Shown: one piece after another, positions 13,549 through 21,461 of the stretch
Numbering within the stretch: position 1 is the stretch's first letter
How the letters are laid out: each line of letters starts with the position of its first letter
Source: a virus
Virus record (IMG/VR): IMGVR_UViG_3300032296_001455
Location: 1-31,360 of that record
Direction: 5' to 3' (one strand)
Length of the DNA stretch: 31,360 nt
Notes under the pieces: generated by a model
Database searches by the model: none
Seen by the model: only the letters and a program-made list of their open reading frames with translations
Told to the model about the DNA's origin: nothing
Made by a program: the position numbers and the translations under genes

Positions 13549-13878
13549 TCAGCCCTGCCGTCTACCCCGCCAGACCCTGATACCCACCGCCACGGCCACG
13601 CCAAGGCATCCAAACGCCATAGCCAGCCCTAGTTCACGGACAGACCGCAGGGCTAGGGTGGCCGAGGACATATTCTGCTCAAGGCTTTCGGAGTCCGAGC
13701 GCAGCTTGCCCCCATCGGTCACCAGCATCACAAGGGCGTCAGTGCTCTGCAGTTGGTCGACGACGAACCCTGCCGTGTAGGCGGTGGTCACCGAGGCCAG
13801 CCCGGCGAAGGTCACCAGCAGGCAGACGACCAGGAGCAGGTTGCCCTCACTTGCGCTTCTTTCGGGAGGCTTTGCCAT
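13549..13878 (-). CDS. Two-pass membrane protein of the lysis cassette
   Basis: The 109-aa product has a hydrophobic segment near the N-terminus (NLLLVVCLLVTFAGLASV), a polar central region of about 45 residues, and a second one near the C-terminus (LGLAMAFGCLGVAVAVGIRVW) followed by Arg-rich residues. This hairpin topology suits a second holin, an antiholin or a membrane-bound accessory factor. The start at 13878 overlaps the holin gene by 32 nt; no nearer in-frame start removes the overlap without cutting the first membrane segment. Last gene before the hairpin at 13511-13541. Confidence 0.65.
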   Translation of the reverse strand: MAKPPERSASEGNLLLVVCLLVTFAGLASVTTAYTAGFVVDQLQSTDALVMLVTDGGKLRSDSESLEQNMSSATLALRSVRELGLAMAFGCLGVAVAVGIRVWRGRRQG

Positions 13879-14221
13879 TGGGCTTTGGCTTGGGACTGCC
13901 AGCGATGCGGTCGGCTTCGCGGTTGGCTCGAGCTTTGACTGCCCGCAGCAGGGCGTCGAGGACTTCTGGAGATGCGTAAGAGAGCGCACCGATGGCGCCC
14001 ATCCGCAGGCCCGGGCTGGAGATGTATTCGACCAGCACGTAGCCGGAGAGGCAGGCCACGCCAGAAGCCACCATGACGCGGCGAGCCACCCACCCCCACG
14101 TGTGCTTCTCGTCTGAGAGCATGAGGCGACTGGCCATTGAAAACGCGCCGATCGTGGCGGCAACTACGCCGTCCTTCAGTTCCTTCGGGATGGACTCCGG
14201 GTCGATAGGGCTGGAGCTCAT
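13847..14221 (-). CDS. Holin candidate
   Basis: A 124-aa membrane protein with about three hydrophobic segments (17-32, 48-67, 72-90) and a very basic C-terminal tail (KPKPNGKASRKKRK). This resembles phage holins of the LydA type, which open the inner membrane at the time of lysis. The ATG at 14221 overlaps the upstream lipoprotein stop in ATGA. The position between a spanin candidate and another small membrane gene supports a lysis role. Family assignment is by topology and context, not by an unmistakable motif. Confidence 0.65.
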   Translation of the reverse strand: MSSSPIDPESIPKELKDGVVAATIGAFSMASRLMLSDEKHTWGWVARRVMVASGVACLSGYVLVEYISSPGLRMGAIGALSYASPEVLDALLRAVKARANREADRIAGSPKPKPNGKASRKKRK

Positions 14222-14922
14222 TCCTGCGGGGGCTTGTTGACCTTGTCGCGGGCCATGTCCCAAACGACCCAGATGCCTAGGCCAGCACAGACCAGGAGGA
14301 AACCTCCCGCGATCCACGGGAAATACTCAGACTCGACGACGAAAGGGAAGGCGCCGATGGCGGCACCGCAGGCCAGCAACGGCAGGCCGACCTTGGGTCC
14401 GGCGAATACCATGGACACCGCACCCAGCAGAGCACAGGCCACGCCTGCCATGGTCCAGATGTCTTTCTTGCCCTGCTCAATCTCTGCCGTCAGGTCGGCG
14501 ATACGCTTGTCCCGGGCGAGGAGGGCGGCCTTGCTCGCGGCGACTTGGGCTTCGAGGTTTGTCCAGGCTTGCTCGGCGGCCTTCTGCTTCTCGGCGGCCT
14601 TGGCTCGCTGTTTCTCGTAGTCGGCGGGGGTGGCCTTCTCCGATCGCTGGCGAGCGTAGGCGAGGTCTCCTTCGGTCGGCTTCGGCAGGAAGGACGAGGC
14701 GACGCTCAGTTCCTCTTCGACGACGGAGGGCTTCCCTGCGGTGTTCGCTTCCCGGGCGATGGTCACGGCGGCGGCCACGCGGGAGTCGATGACGTCGAGG
14801 GTCGAACCTACGGCGGAGAGGTCGGGAGCCTTCGGGGCTGGGACGGCGGCAGGCAGTTCCGCCTTGGGGGTGGACTTGCACCCAGCCAGGGCCGCGAGGG
14901 CGATGACCAGGAGCAGGCGCAC
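14218..14922 (-). CDS. Lipoprotein with coiled coil and three C-terminal membrane segments; unimolecular-spanin candidate
   Basis: The 234-aa product starts with a lipoprotein signal MRLLLVIALAALAGC, with lipobox LAGC and Cys15. A Pro/Ala-rich stretch and a long charged coiled coil (about 85-152) follow. Three hydrophobic segments lie at about 155-174, 177-196 and 202-221, with a polar tail. An outer-membrane lipid anchor, a periplasmic helix and an inner-membrane anchor is the plan of unimolecular spanins, which fuse the two membranes at the last step of lysis. Known ones have one transmembrane segment and are shorter, so three is odd. GTG start. It could also be an unrelated envelope protein. 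Confidence 0.65.
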   Translation of the reverse strand: MRLLLVIALAALAGCKSTPKAELPAAVPAPKAPDLSAVGSTLDVIDSRVAAAVTIAREANTAGKPSVVEEELSVASSFLPKPTEGDLAYARQRSEKATPADYEKQRAKAAEKQKAAEQAWTNLEAQVAASKAALLARDKRIADLTAEIEQGKKDIWTMAGVACALLGAVSMVFAGPKVGLPLLACGAAIGAFPFVVESEYFPWIAGGFLLVCAGLGIWVVWDMARDKVNKPPQE

Positions 14923-14925
14923 GGC

Positions 14926-15057
14926 TTACTTGCCCTTGAGGGCGTCGAGGATGGTCTTGCCCTTGGCTTCCAGTTCGGAGGCCCTGGCGGCGTGCTTGCG
15001 GAAGACGAGAGCACCGGCGACGAAGCCGACGAGGAGGGCGAGGAGGTGGGTGATCAT
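14926..15057 (-). CDS. 43-aa membrane protein of the lysis cassette
   Basis: A short frame starting MITHLLALLVGFVAGALVF, then a basic, helical, soluble tail (RKHAARASELEAKGK). One membrane segment with the tail probably in the cytoplasm. It starts in an ATGA overlap with the preceding gene and ends 3 bp before the lipoprotein gene, and this packing makes it credible despite its size. Possible roles are a holin, antiholin or pinholin. No family recognised. Confidence 0.6.
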   Translation of the reverse strand: MITHLLALLVGFVAGALVFRKHAARASELEAKGKTILDALKGK

Positions 15058-15293
15058 TTGAGGATGTCGGGTTTGAAGTCTTTGAGGGAGGCCACGTCGT
15101 CGGGCAGCGGCTGCTTGGTCACGTCGCGGAGGGCTTGCTTCTCGGCCACGATGCGGGACTGCTCGTCGGTGTCGCCTTGCTCAAGCGCACGGACGAAGGC
15201 CACGTCGAGGGCGGCGAGTTTAGGCGCACGCTCTGCCCGGAACTGGTCGAGCTTGATGGCCTTGGCTTTGTCGATGTTGATGCGGATGCTCAT
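15054..15293 (-). CDS. Small helical protein, tail-assembly-associated type
   Basis: This 79-aa helical protein follows a pattern I recognise from small genes after tail fibres in many phages: I-N-hydroxyl/K-A (RINIDKAKAIKLDQFRAER), APKLAALDVAFVRALEQGD, then KQALRDVTKQPLPDD. Homologues are often called tail-assembly chaperones, but their role is not established. Coupled by ATGA overlaps to both neighbours, so it is probably made with the fibre. Confidence 0.75.
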   Translation of the reverse strand: MSIRINIDKAKAIKLDQFRAERAPKLAALDVAFVRALEQGDTDEQSRIVAEKQALRDVTKQPLPDDVASLKDFKPDILK

Positions 15294-15487
15294 TCGGCGG
15301 AGAACTCCCAGGCGTTGCGGAAGGTGCGGTCGGACGGGATGTCGGCGGCGTCGATGATACGGAAGGGGACGCCAGCGGGGACATCCTTCGCGGCGATCTG
15401 CTCGATGGTCAGTCCGCAGTCGGGGGCGGGGATGATGATAGCCACGCCACCTTCGGGCGTCGGGTAGATGATGCGAGGGTTATTCAT
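15290..15487 (-). CDS. Small conserved protein following the fibre gene
   Basis: A 65-aa protein with the pattern [18 protein letters not shown], typical of short proteins encoded next to phage tail-fibre genes. A helical middle ([13 protein letters not shown]) and an acidic end follow. Possibly a fibre chaperone or accessory protein. ATGA overlap with the fibre stop and with the next gene. Confidence 0.75.
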   Translation of the reverse strand: MNNPRIIYPTPEGGVAIIIPAPDCGLTIEQIAAKDVPAGVPFRIIDAADIPSDRTFRNAWEFSAE

Positions 15488-17925
15488 CGGATGAAGGAAA
15501 AAAGAAGATATGAAGCGTCAACAAGCGCAGCAGGATATGATGGCCCCTGTGGGTATCCGCATTTAAATCGAAAAGCGGATGTAGTCTGCGTGTAAGTTCC
15601 ATAACTAAAAACAGCAGTCATTACCGAAAAAGCCGCGTCACCGCTAAAACCCGAGCCAACGTAATTTGCATCACTAAAAGCAGTGGTGAAGTTTACAGTA
15701 TAATCTCCTGATCCGTTGTCCGTAATGGATGACACATTTAATGAAGCGCGGATGGAGACCGTGCCCGTGCCGTTGAAGTTAACCCAAGCCTTGACGTTGT
15801 TATCCGCACGGACGAAAGCAGTCGTCGCAATCTGAGTCGTGTTCGTTCCCGCCGTGGCGGTCGGAGCCGCAGGGGTTCCAGTGAAGGTCGGCGAGGCGAG
15901 GTTCGCCTTTAGGTTATCCGCCGTGGTCACGAACGCAGTCGTGGCGATCTGCGTGGTGTTGGTGGCGGCGGCAGCCGTCGGGGCGGTCGGGGTTCCCGTC
16001 AGCGCAGGGCTGGCGAGGTCGGCCTTGTTCGCGGCGCTGGCGATCGTGAAGTAGGTCGAAGCAGCCGAAGCGGTCGTGAGGTAGGACGACATCCCGCTGA
16101 TCGTCTGGTAAGTAGACGCGGCGGTAGCCGTGGTCAGGTAGGAGGACATACCCGACAGAGTCTGGTAGGTGCTCGCCGCCGTGGCCGTGGTCAGGTAGTT
16201 GCTCGCCGTCTCGACCGCCATCGTGCCGAGGCCGAGGTTCGTGCGGGCCGTGCCGGTGTTCGCCAGACCGCTCAGGTTGTCCGTTTTAAGCAGGAAGCCA
16301 GACGAGCCGGGGTAGGCGACAGTCTGCTGGGTTCCGCCTGGGAACTGCAAGTAGCTGTCCGTAAACAACCACTTAAGCGAACCACCGTAGACCATGGCAA
16401 TCTGCCCGACTCCAGCCCGCAGGTGGATGTAGTTGTTGGCGTCCTGATTGACTTGAACGGTGGCGGAGTTGATTCCGCTAGGCTCGACAGTGAGGATGCC
16501 GTCGACGCTCGGCTCGAGGATTGTGGCGTAGGTGCTGGCGGCGGTCGCGCTGGTGAGGTAAGGGCTCAGAGCGGACGAAGTGATGAAGCCCGAGGGGTTG
16601 CCCGTCAGAGGGTAGTAGGTGCTGGCGGCAGCCGAGGTCGTCAGATACGAGCTCATGCCCGACAGGGTCTGATAGGTCGAGGCCGCCGTGGCGCTGGTCA
16701 GGTAAGGCGTAAGCGCCGAAGACGTGATGAAGCCAGAAGGGTTGCCCGTGAGGGGATAGAATCCAGCCGTCACCCAGGACTCCGTGGCGTAGCCGGACAG
16801 GTTAATGCTGACGGTCTGCGTGCCCGCGTCATAGGCCAGCGGGGCGGTCGCGTTGACCACGCCAGAAGGACCAGTCGGCCCGGTATTACCCTGAGGTCCT
16901 TGGATACCTTGGATACCTTGGATGCCCTGCGGTCCCTGAGCTCCAGTGTCGCCCTGCGGTCCTTGCGGGCCAGTGGCTCCCGTTGCCCCGGTATCGCCCT
17001 GAGGTCCCTGAGGACCAGTGGCACCCGTTGCACCAGTGGCCCCGGTGTCGCCCTGGATGCCTTGCGGTCCCTGCGGACCAGTCGGCCCGGTGGCTCCCTG
17101 CGGACCAGTAGGACCAGCCGGACCTTGCGGACCTTGGATGCCTGCAGCGCCTTCGAGGTTGACCGTCCAAGAGGCGAACGTGCCTGCCCCGGTGTGGTTC
17201 TTTACGTCGATGACGATGACGCCCGTCGTGAAGTTGTAGCTCGTGACGTCACCATGCATATGGTTGTCGTTATCATATGCGATGATCACCGACTGCTGCA
17301 CGGTATACGCGAGGCCAGCCTCGACCGTCAGCGTCTGGATCACGTTGCCAAGAGTCAGGCTAGTCGTGGAGGTCGTCTCGTACTTGTCGCCGTTGATGCC
17401 CTGGATGCCCTGCGGACCGATTGGGCCTTGCGGACCGATAGGGCCTTGAGCGCCAGTCTCGCCTTGGATGCCTTGCGGGCCGGTGGCACCAGTCGCGCCA
17501 GTCGCACCCGTCTCGCCTTGGATGCCCTGAATACCTTGAGGGCCTTGGGGGCCAGTCTCACCGATAGGGCCTTGCGGACCTACGTCGCCCTGAGGGCCGG
17601 TGTTACCTTGCGGTCCCTGCGGACCTTGGATGCCTTGGATACCTTGCGGGCCAGTCGGACCAGTGGGGCCAGTTGCGCCTGTAGCTCCAGTGTCGCCCGT
17701 GTCACCCTTGGGGCCAGTAGGGCCGACAGGTCCGATGGGACCAGTGGGGCCAGTAGGACCAGCAGGGCCAGTCGGACCGGGTGCGCCTGGGACGCCGACA
17801 CTTCCCGTCAGGGTGCCAGTGATGATGCCCGTGACCGTGCCGGTGATGGTCGACTGGTCAGCGGCGAACGTGCCGGTGATGGTCCCGAAGGTCGAGGCCG
17901 TGGCGGTGATGATCGCGTCAGGCAT
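15484..17925 (-). CDS. Collagen-like tail fibre, putative receptor-binding protein
   Basis: The 813-aa fibre starts with a short Thr/Gly-rich virion-attachment segment (1-45). Two collagen-like Gly-X-Y blocks (about 46-179 and 261-354) flank a small beta domain (180-259). Then come repeated helical units of the type [18 protein letters not shown] and Pro-Ser-Gly-Phe insertions. Two copies of the phage-fibre unit ending [11 protein letters not shown] follow at about 660-730. The last 85 or so residues form a beta-rich tip. The protein should be a trimer that binds the host surface. DNA for the tip (about 15484-15760) is clearly richer in A and T than the rest, suggesting exchange of the receptor-binding end. 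Length of the collagen blocks may vary by slippage. Confidence 0.9.
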   Translation of the reverse strand: MPDAIITATASTFGTITGTFAADQSTITGTVTGIITGTLTGSVGVPGAPGPTGPAGPTGPTGPIGPVGPTGPKGDTGDTGATGATGPTGPTGPQGIQGIQGPQGPQGNTGPQGDVGPQGPIGETGPQGPQGIQGIQGETGATGATGATGPQGIQGETGAQGPIGPQGPIGPQGIQGINGDKYETTSTTSLTLGNVIQTLTVEAGLAYTVQQSVIIAYDNDNHMHGDVTSYNFTTGVIVIDVKNHTGAGTFASWTVNLEGAAGIQGPQGPAGPTGPQGATGPTGPQGPQGIQGDTGATGATGATGPQGPQGDTGATGATGPQGPQGDTGAQGPQGIQGIQGIQGPQGNTGPTGPSGVVNATAPLAYDAGTQTVSINLSGYATESWVTAGFYPLTGNPSGFITSSALTPYLTSATAASTYQTLSGMSSYLTTSAAASTYYPLTGNPSGFITSSALSPYLTSATAASTYATILEPSVDGILTVEPSGINSATVQVNQDANNYIHLRAGVGQIAMVYGGSLKWLFTDSYLQFPGGTQQTVAYPGSSGFLLKTDNLSGLANTGTARTNLGLGTMAVETASNYLTTATAASTYQTLSGMSSYLTTATAASTYQTISGMSSYLTTASAASTYFTIASAANKADLASPALTGTPTAPTAAAATNTTQIATTAFVTTADNLKANLASPTFTGTPAAPTATAGTNTTQIATTAFVRADNNVKAWVNFNGTGTVSIRASLNVSSITDNGSGDYTVNFTTAFSDANYVGSGFSGDAAFSVMTAVFSYGTYTQTTSAFRFKCGYPQGPSYPAALVDASYLLFSFIR

Positions 17926-17928
17926 GGC

Positions 17929-18243
17929 TTAGACCGTGACGCTGTCAGTTACGTTGATACGGAAGATTTCGGAGCGGCTGATGGTCGAGCCGGGAAAGAC
18001 AAATTTCACGTCCCAGTTGGCCCAGCCAAGCGGCCAGTCGGCGGTGTCGCCCGGGTAGGCCACGGTGAACGACAGGCCGTCCAGCGCCTTGGTCACGGTC
18101 AGGGGATACTGCGTGCCGCACCTGTCCTCGACCGTAGAGGTGAGGGTGGTGGCCAGCAGGTTCGCGGGGCCGGTAGCACCCGGGGTCCAGACGAACGTGC
18201 AGGCGAAAGTGTTCCCCTGGCTGACTGTGACACTGTTCGACAT
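17929..18243 (-). CDS. Small beta-rich tail protein, 104 aa
   Basis: A 104-aa protein that looks like a single Ig-like or BppU-like beta domain: alternating hydrophobic strands (FACTFVWTPG, LSFTVAYPGD, WDVKFVFPG) and a Ser/Thr-rich end. Such small domains often sit between the distal tail and the fibre. It starts at 18243 downstream of the CCCGAA-N8-CAATA element, and the fibre gene begins 3 bp after its stop. Function inferred from position. Confidence 0.65.
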   Translation of the reverse strand: MSNSVTVSQGNTFACTFVWTPGATGPANLLATTLTSTVEDRCGTQYPLTVTKALDGLSFTVAYPGDTADWPLGWANWDVKFVFPGSTISRSEIFRINVTDSVTV

Positions 18244-18271
18244 AGGTATACCTATTGTGGCGGATTTCGGG
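18241..18271 (-). promoter_or_regulatory. Late leader element, copy 4
   Basis: On the minus strand CCCGAA, eight bases, then CAATAGGTATA and, after three extra bases, TATG. The spacing between the two blocks is the same as in the other three copies. It lies between the stop at 18281 and the ATG at 18243. Confidence 0.55.
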
Positions 18272-18280
18272 TTTTATCCG

Positions 18281-18784
18281 TCAGAAGGCCGTCAGGTTGC
18301 CGATTGAGACCACGTCCCCCGCGTCTGGCTCGTTTAGGGTAGGGCCAGACCAGACTTGGCGGTATTCGTCCCACAGGGTCGAAGTGATGGCCGTGGTGCG
18401 TCCGTCGAAGAATGTGACGGTTGCGCCTGTCATCACGGCCTTGGCTTCGTCCGTAACCGCATAACTCTCGAACCCGGTCGGACTTCCAGCCTTCGCCTGA
18501 GGGGGTTGAGCCCAGATACGATTGCCACCGATGAAGGGAGGGAAGGAAACCGTAAAGACTTGATTCCAGATTGTAGGCTGTAGCTCATCGGAGTTGGTAG
18601 GCGACAGGGGCCGAGGGCGCCACCTGATAAGACCGCTTCCTGCGGCGGCGGCTTTCTGGCCTGATCCGTAGGTGATGTGGTAGTCGCCAAACTCCGGCAC
18701 GTCGTAGTTCAGCTGCAGGCACCAAGCGCAACGGAACTTGCCCCAGGTCGACGTCGCCGTGGCTGTGCCTACTCCAGTGGCCAT
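18281..18784 (-). CDS. Putative tail protein, 167 aa
   Basis: The protein is unrecognised. It has a CAWC motif near residues 19-22, many aromatic and Pro residues, and beta-like alternation in the C-terminal half. No signal peptide or membrane segment. Its ATG overlaps the stop of the previous large tail gene by one base (TGATG), so it is translated with it. Probably a structural or assembly protein of the distal tail. Confidence 0.65.
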   Translation of the reverse strand: MATGVGTATATSTWGKFRCAWCLQLNYDVPEFGDYHITYGSGQKAAAAGSGLIRWRPRPLSPTNSDELQPTIWNQVFTVSFPPFIGGNRIWAQPPQAKAGSPTGFESYAVTDEAKAVMTGATVTFFDGRTTAITSTLWDEYRQVWSGPTLNEPDAGDVVSIGNLTAF

Positions 18785-20532
18785 CAGATTCGGGCGTAGT
18801 AGTAGGTCGCCGTGGCCGAGCCGAGCTTGATGCGGTCAGCCCACAGCGAGCCGGTGACGAACTGGGTGACGGTCGAGCCGTTGACGGTGGCGATACGGAT
18901 ATAGCCCTCGGCGTCCGTGTCGGACGGCAGCGGGGTTCCGATGTTCCACTCGAAGCCGGAGGTGGCGGGGAAGACCCCAGCCGCGAACGGCGCCTTGACC
19001 CATACTTCGTAGGTGCTCGTCGAGACGGTGATCGTGCTGGCGATGTTGCCAGGGGTGACGTTGTTGACCGTGCCCGAGACGATGGAGTAGGTGGACATAC
19101 CGCCAGTGGTTTCCTCGTGGATGACCTTGAAGGGGTGCATAAAGTCGGGCTCTGGCTCGGGACCGCATCCGCCCGTTTCGCTGTAGTCGAGGGTGTAGGT
19201 CGTGAAAGCGCGCGGTGTGGTGGTGTTGACCACGGGGGTGGCGAAGGCGGGAATGAAAGTCAGCGCATTGGCTGCGGTAGCGTCAGATCGGTTGACCACG
19301 TTGTTGAAGGTAGGGGTGGTGGCCGCGTTGACATAGTAAGGGTCCTGGGCCTCGGTCACGCCTTCCTTGTTCATCAGGAAAGTGGCGTTGAGCTCGCAGG
19401 GAATGACGATGTCCTGCGACCCCACGTGCATCTGGCTGACCTGATACCAGGTCGTGAAGGACGTCAGGGTAGAGTTGGCCGTAAGCGCAGCCACGGAACT
19501 GTTCCGCAGGATGTTGGTGAACTCGATCTGGTAGACACCAGCCGATACCTGCTGGACGAACACGTTGCCGTCCAAGGCCGGGATGGTGTTGAGGCATTCC
19601 TGCAGATCGTAGGCCGACTGCGTGGAAGGGTTAAAGGTGGTCGTGGTCGTGGCCGCTCCGTGGGTAAAGGTCGCCCCGCCGGACTTGTAGTCACCGGCGA
19701 AGACCACCTGCTGGATGCTATTGCCGGCCGATGAGCTGCCGTCCCTGACCACGTTGACAACCACGGTGGACGGAGTAGCCGCGACAGAGTCGATGATGGC
19801 CAGCACGCGGACGTGGTGACCGAAGAAGCGGGGGTTAAAGTAGGTCGTGTGGCAATAGCCCCAGTCCTTGCCGGATACCACCCCAGCGTAACCCGTCATC
19901 TTCTGGACGTTGGTGATGTTCTGGTAAAGGGATGGACCCGAGTCGACGAACAGGGCGTTGAACTCAGCCGAGCCGTCCTTGACGAAGGACACCCAGGGGA
20001 GGTTCTGATCCAGCAGTCCGCCAGTGAAGGCGCCGTTGCCAGCGTCCCACTTCGACAGGGTGACATACCAGCGACCAGTGCCGGTCAGAGCGTAACCGCC
20101 ACCGCCGAGCATCCAAGGGGAGGTTGCGTCAGCCAAGGGGGCTGGCGTGACGCTGGAGGACTTAACCGCGACGAAGTTGATGTATGCCTGCCTGTGGTCT
20201 AGAAACGCCCCAGTCTTGATGTAGGGCATCAAAGAATGCGTATAGGTGACCGAGCCCATGGCCACTTGGATGACAGGGGTCGGGGTGCCCGAGACTGGGA
20301 TGGACAGCACGTTGCACTGGAACTGCTGGGGCTTGTTGAGGTAGGCAGGCGTCAGCAGGGCCGGAAGGTCCGGGGGCTCCGGCGGCTGGGGCGGGTCTGG
20401 GAAGTTCGGCAGCGCGATACCAAACGAGATGCCCGTGTCGCTCGGAGGCGTCCAGGGCTGCTCGATGTTCAGGTTGAATCCGCTCGACGATGCGGAGAAG
20501 GTATATCCGTCGCCGGGCTGGATTGTCTTCAT
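18784..20532 (-). CDS. Large minor tail protein, 582 aa
   Basis: The product is Thr/Ser/Val-rich and beta-like over most of its length. The N-terminus has the Pro-rich linker FPDPPQPPEPPDLPALL at about 50-66, then beta-domain sequence with Ala/Thr-rich stretches. A short acidic linker CGPEPEPDF at about 453-461 marks a second, smaller C-terminal domain. I do not recognise a family. The place between the tape measure and the fibre, and the domain-linker plan, fit a distal tail or baseplate-type protein. It starts 4 bp after the preceding gene and shares one base with the next. Confidence 0.65.
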   Translation of the reverse strand: MKTIQPGDGYTFSASSSGFNLNIEQPWTPPSDTGISFGIALPNFPDPPQPPEPPDLPALLTPAYLNKPQQFQCNVLSIPVSGTPTPVIQVAMGSVTYTHSLMPYIKTGAFLDHRQAYINFVAVKSSSVTPAPLADATSPWMLGGGGYALTGTGRWYVTLSKWDAGNGAFTGGLLDQNLPWVSFVKDGSAEFNALFVDSGPSLYQNITNVQKMTGYAGVVSGKDWGYCHTTYFNPRFFGHHVRVLAIIDSVAATPSTVVVNVVRDGSSSAGNSIQQVVFAGDYKSGGATFTHGAATTTTTFNPSTQSAYDLQECLNTIPALDGNVFVQQVSAGVYQIEFTNILRNSSVAALTANSTLTSFTTWYQVSQMHVGSQDIVIPCELNATFLMNKEGVTEAQDPYYVNAATTPTFNNVVNRSDATAANALTFIPAFATPVVNTTTPRAFTTYTLDYSETGGCGPEPEPDFMHPFKVIHEETTGGMSTYSIVSGTVNNVTPGNIASTITVSTSTYEVWVKAPFAAGVFPATSGFEWNIGTPLPSDTDAEGYIRIATVNGSTVTQFVTGSLWADRIKLGSATATYYYARI

Positions 20533-20535
20533 GGC

Positions 20536-21453
20536 TCAGATCAGGCGGTTGTCACGGTAGACCTTGTCGCTCCAACCTACCAGACTAAAGCGCACTTCAT
20601 AGTTCACCTTGTAGAGCAGGCCGTAGTCCTCGACGTTGACCTGGGACAACAGCAGCTGATTGAAGGAGCCGTTGGCCACGCTTGAGACCCAAGTGGTGCC
20701 AGCGTAGTCGGGGATGATGGGGGGCAGGACGCTCGACCAGTCGTTGTCGCGGGAGGTCGTGCCAAGGTAAGAGACCATGTTCTGGACCTCGGCGGAAGAG
20801 GTTGTGTAGAAATGCCCGGAGAAGGACGACTGAGGGGCAAGGTAGTTCGTCTTGCCGTACAGGTGCTTGAAGTTCGAGTCGACGAAGCCGATGAAGCGGC
20901 CGCCGCTGACGTCCTCGAAGCAAGAGCCGTTCAGTCCGACGTAGGACTGCTTCTTGCTGACGAGGCCGGTGACCGGGGTGCCGTCAGAGTTGTAGCCGGT
21001 GATGACCGAAACGAAGTCCGCAGGGCTCTTGATTTCGACCATCGGTCCGAGCGGGGACTGCGTATAGGTTCGACCTGCGATGATGCCAGCGTAGCCGTCA
21101 CCGCCATCGTCGAAGAAGTTAGGGTTGGCCGTGATGTTCTCGGAGGTCAGGCCGTTTGACGCGGCGACTTCCGGGTTGGTATACAGGCCATCGTTCACAG
21201 TCGGGTCGATGCCGATGTAGTCGACGGTAATCGTGGCGATGCCCAGGTTGTCGTAGGTCACGCCGAACTTGTGCGCGGCGAGGGCCGCGTTGATGGGGCA
21301 GGTCGAGCCTCGGTTGCCGACCGACAGATCGTTGTCCGTGTTCGCCTTCCAGACGCAGGTGGCCGTGAGCAGGCCGTAGCCGTCGTTGCTCAGTTTGGCA
21401 CCGGGCTGTAGCACCGGGGCTGATAGGTTGTTGCCGTAGTCTTGACGTGCCAT
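20536..21453 (-). CDS. Putative tail protein, 305 aa
   Basis: A soluble, Gly/Ser/Asp-rich 305-aa protein without a recognised family. Repeated strands with Tyr and Gly (GDGYAGIIAGRTYTQ, FVSVITGYNSDG) suggest beta structure. The N-terminus is free of a signal peptide. Placed directly after the tape-measure candidate, where siphoviruses encode the distal tail protein, so it may close the tail tube. Assignment by position only. Confidence 0.6.
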   Translation of the reverse strand: MARQDYGNNLSAPVLQPGAKLSNDGYGLLTATCVWKANTDNDLSVGNRGSTCPINAALAAHKFGVTYDNLGIATITVDYIGIDPTVNDGLYTNPEVAASNGLTSENITANPNFFDDGGDGYAGIIAGRTYTQSPLGPMVEIKSPADFVSVITGYNSDGTPVTGLVSKKQSYVGLNGSCFEDVSGGRFIGFVDSNFKHLYGKTNYLAPQSSFSGHFYTTSSAEVQNMVSYLGTTSRDNDWSSVLPPIIPDYAGTTWVSSVANGSFNQLLLSQVNVEDYGLLYKVNYEVRFSLVGWSDKVYRDNRLI

Positions 21454-21461
21454 AAAGGTGA

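Noticed and set aside
13549-14163. A longer, 204-residue version of the two-pass membrane protein
   Set aside because: The extra N-terminal part overlaps almost all of the holin gene in another frame and looks like shadow sequence; the ATG at 13878 fits the packing better.
16864-17790. Short repeated units that could suggest a CRISPR-like array
   Set aside because: They are 9-bp based Gly-X-Y codon repeats in frame with the fibre gene; no constant repeat with unique spacers.
16423-18342. A 639-codon open frame on the plus strand, opposite the fibre gene
   Set aside because: It is antisense to the collagen-like repeats; the GC-rich codon pattern keeps the opposite frame open. Its translation is low-complexity Arg/Ala/Leu/Ser repeats, and the minus-strand frame has recognisable fibre motifs.
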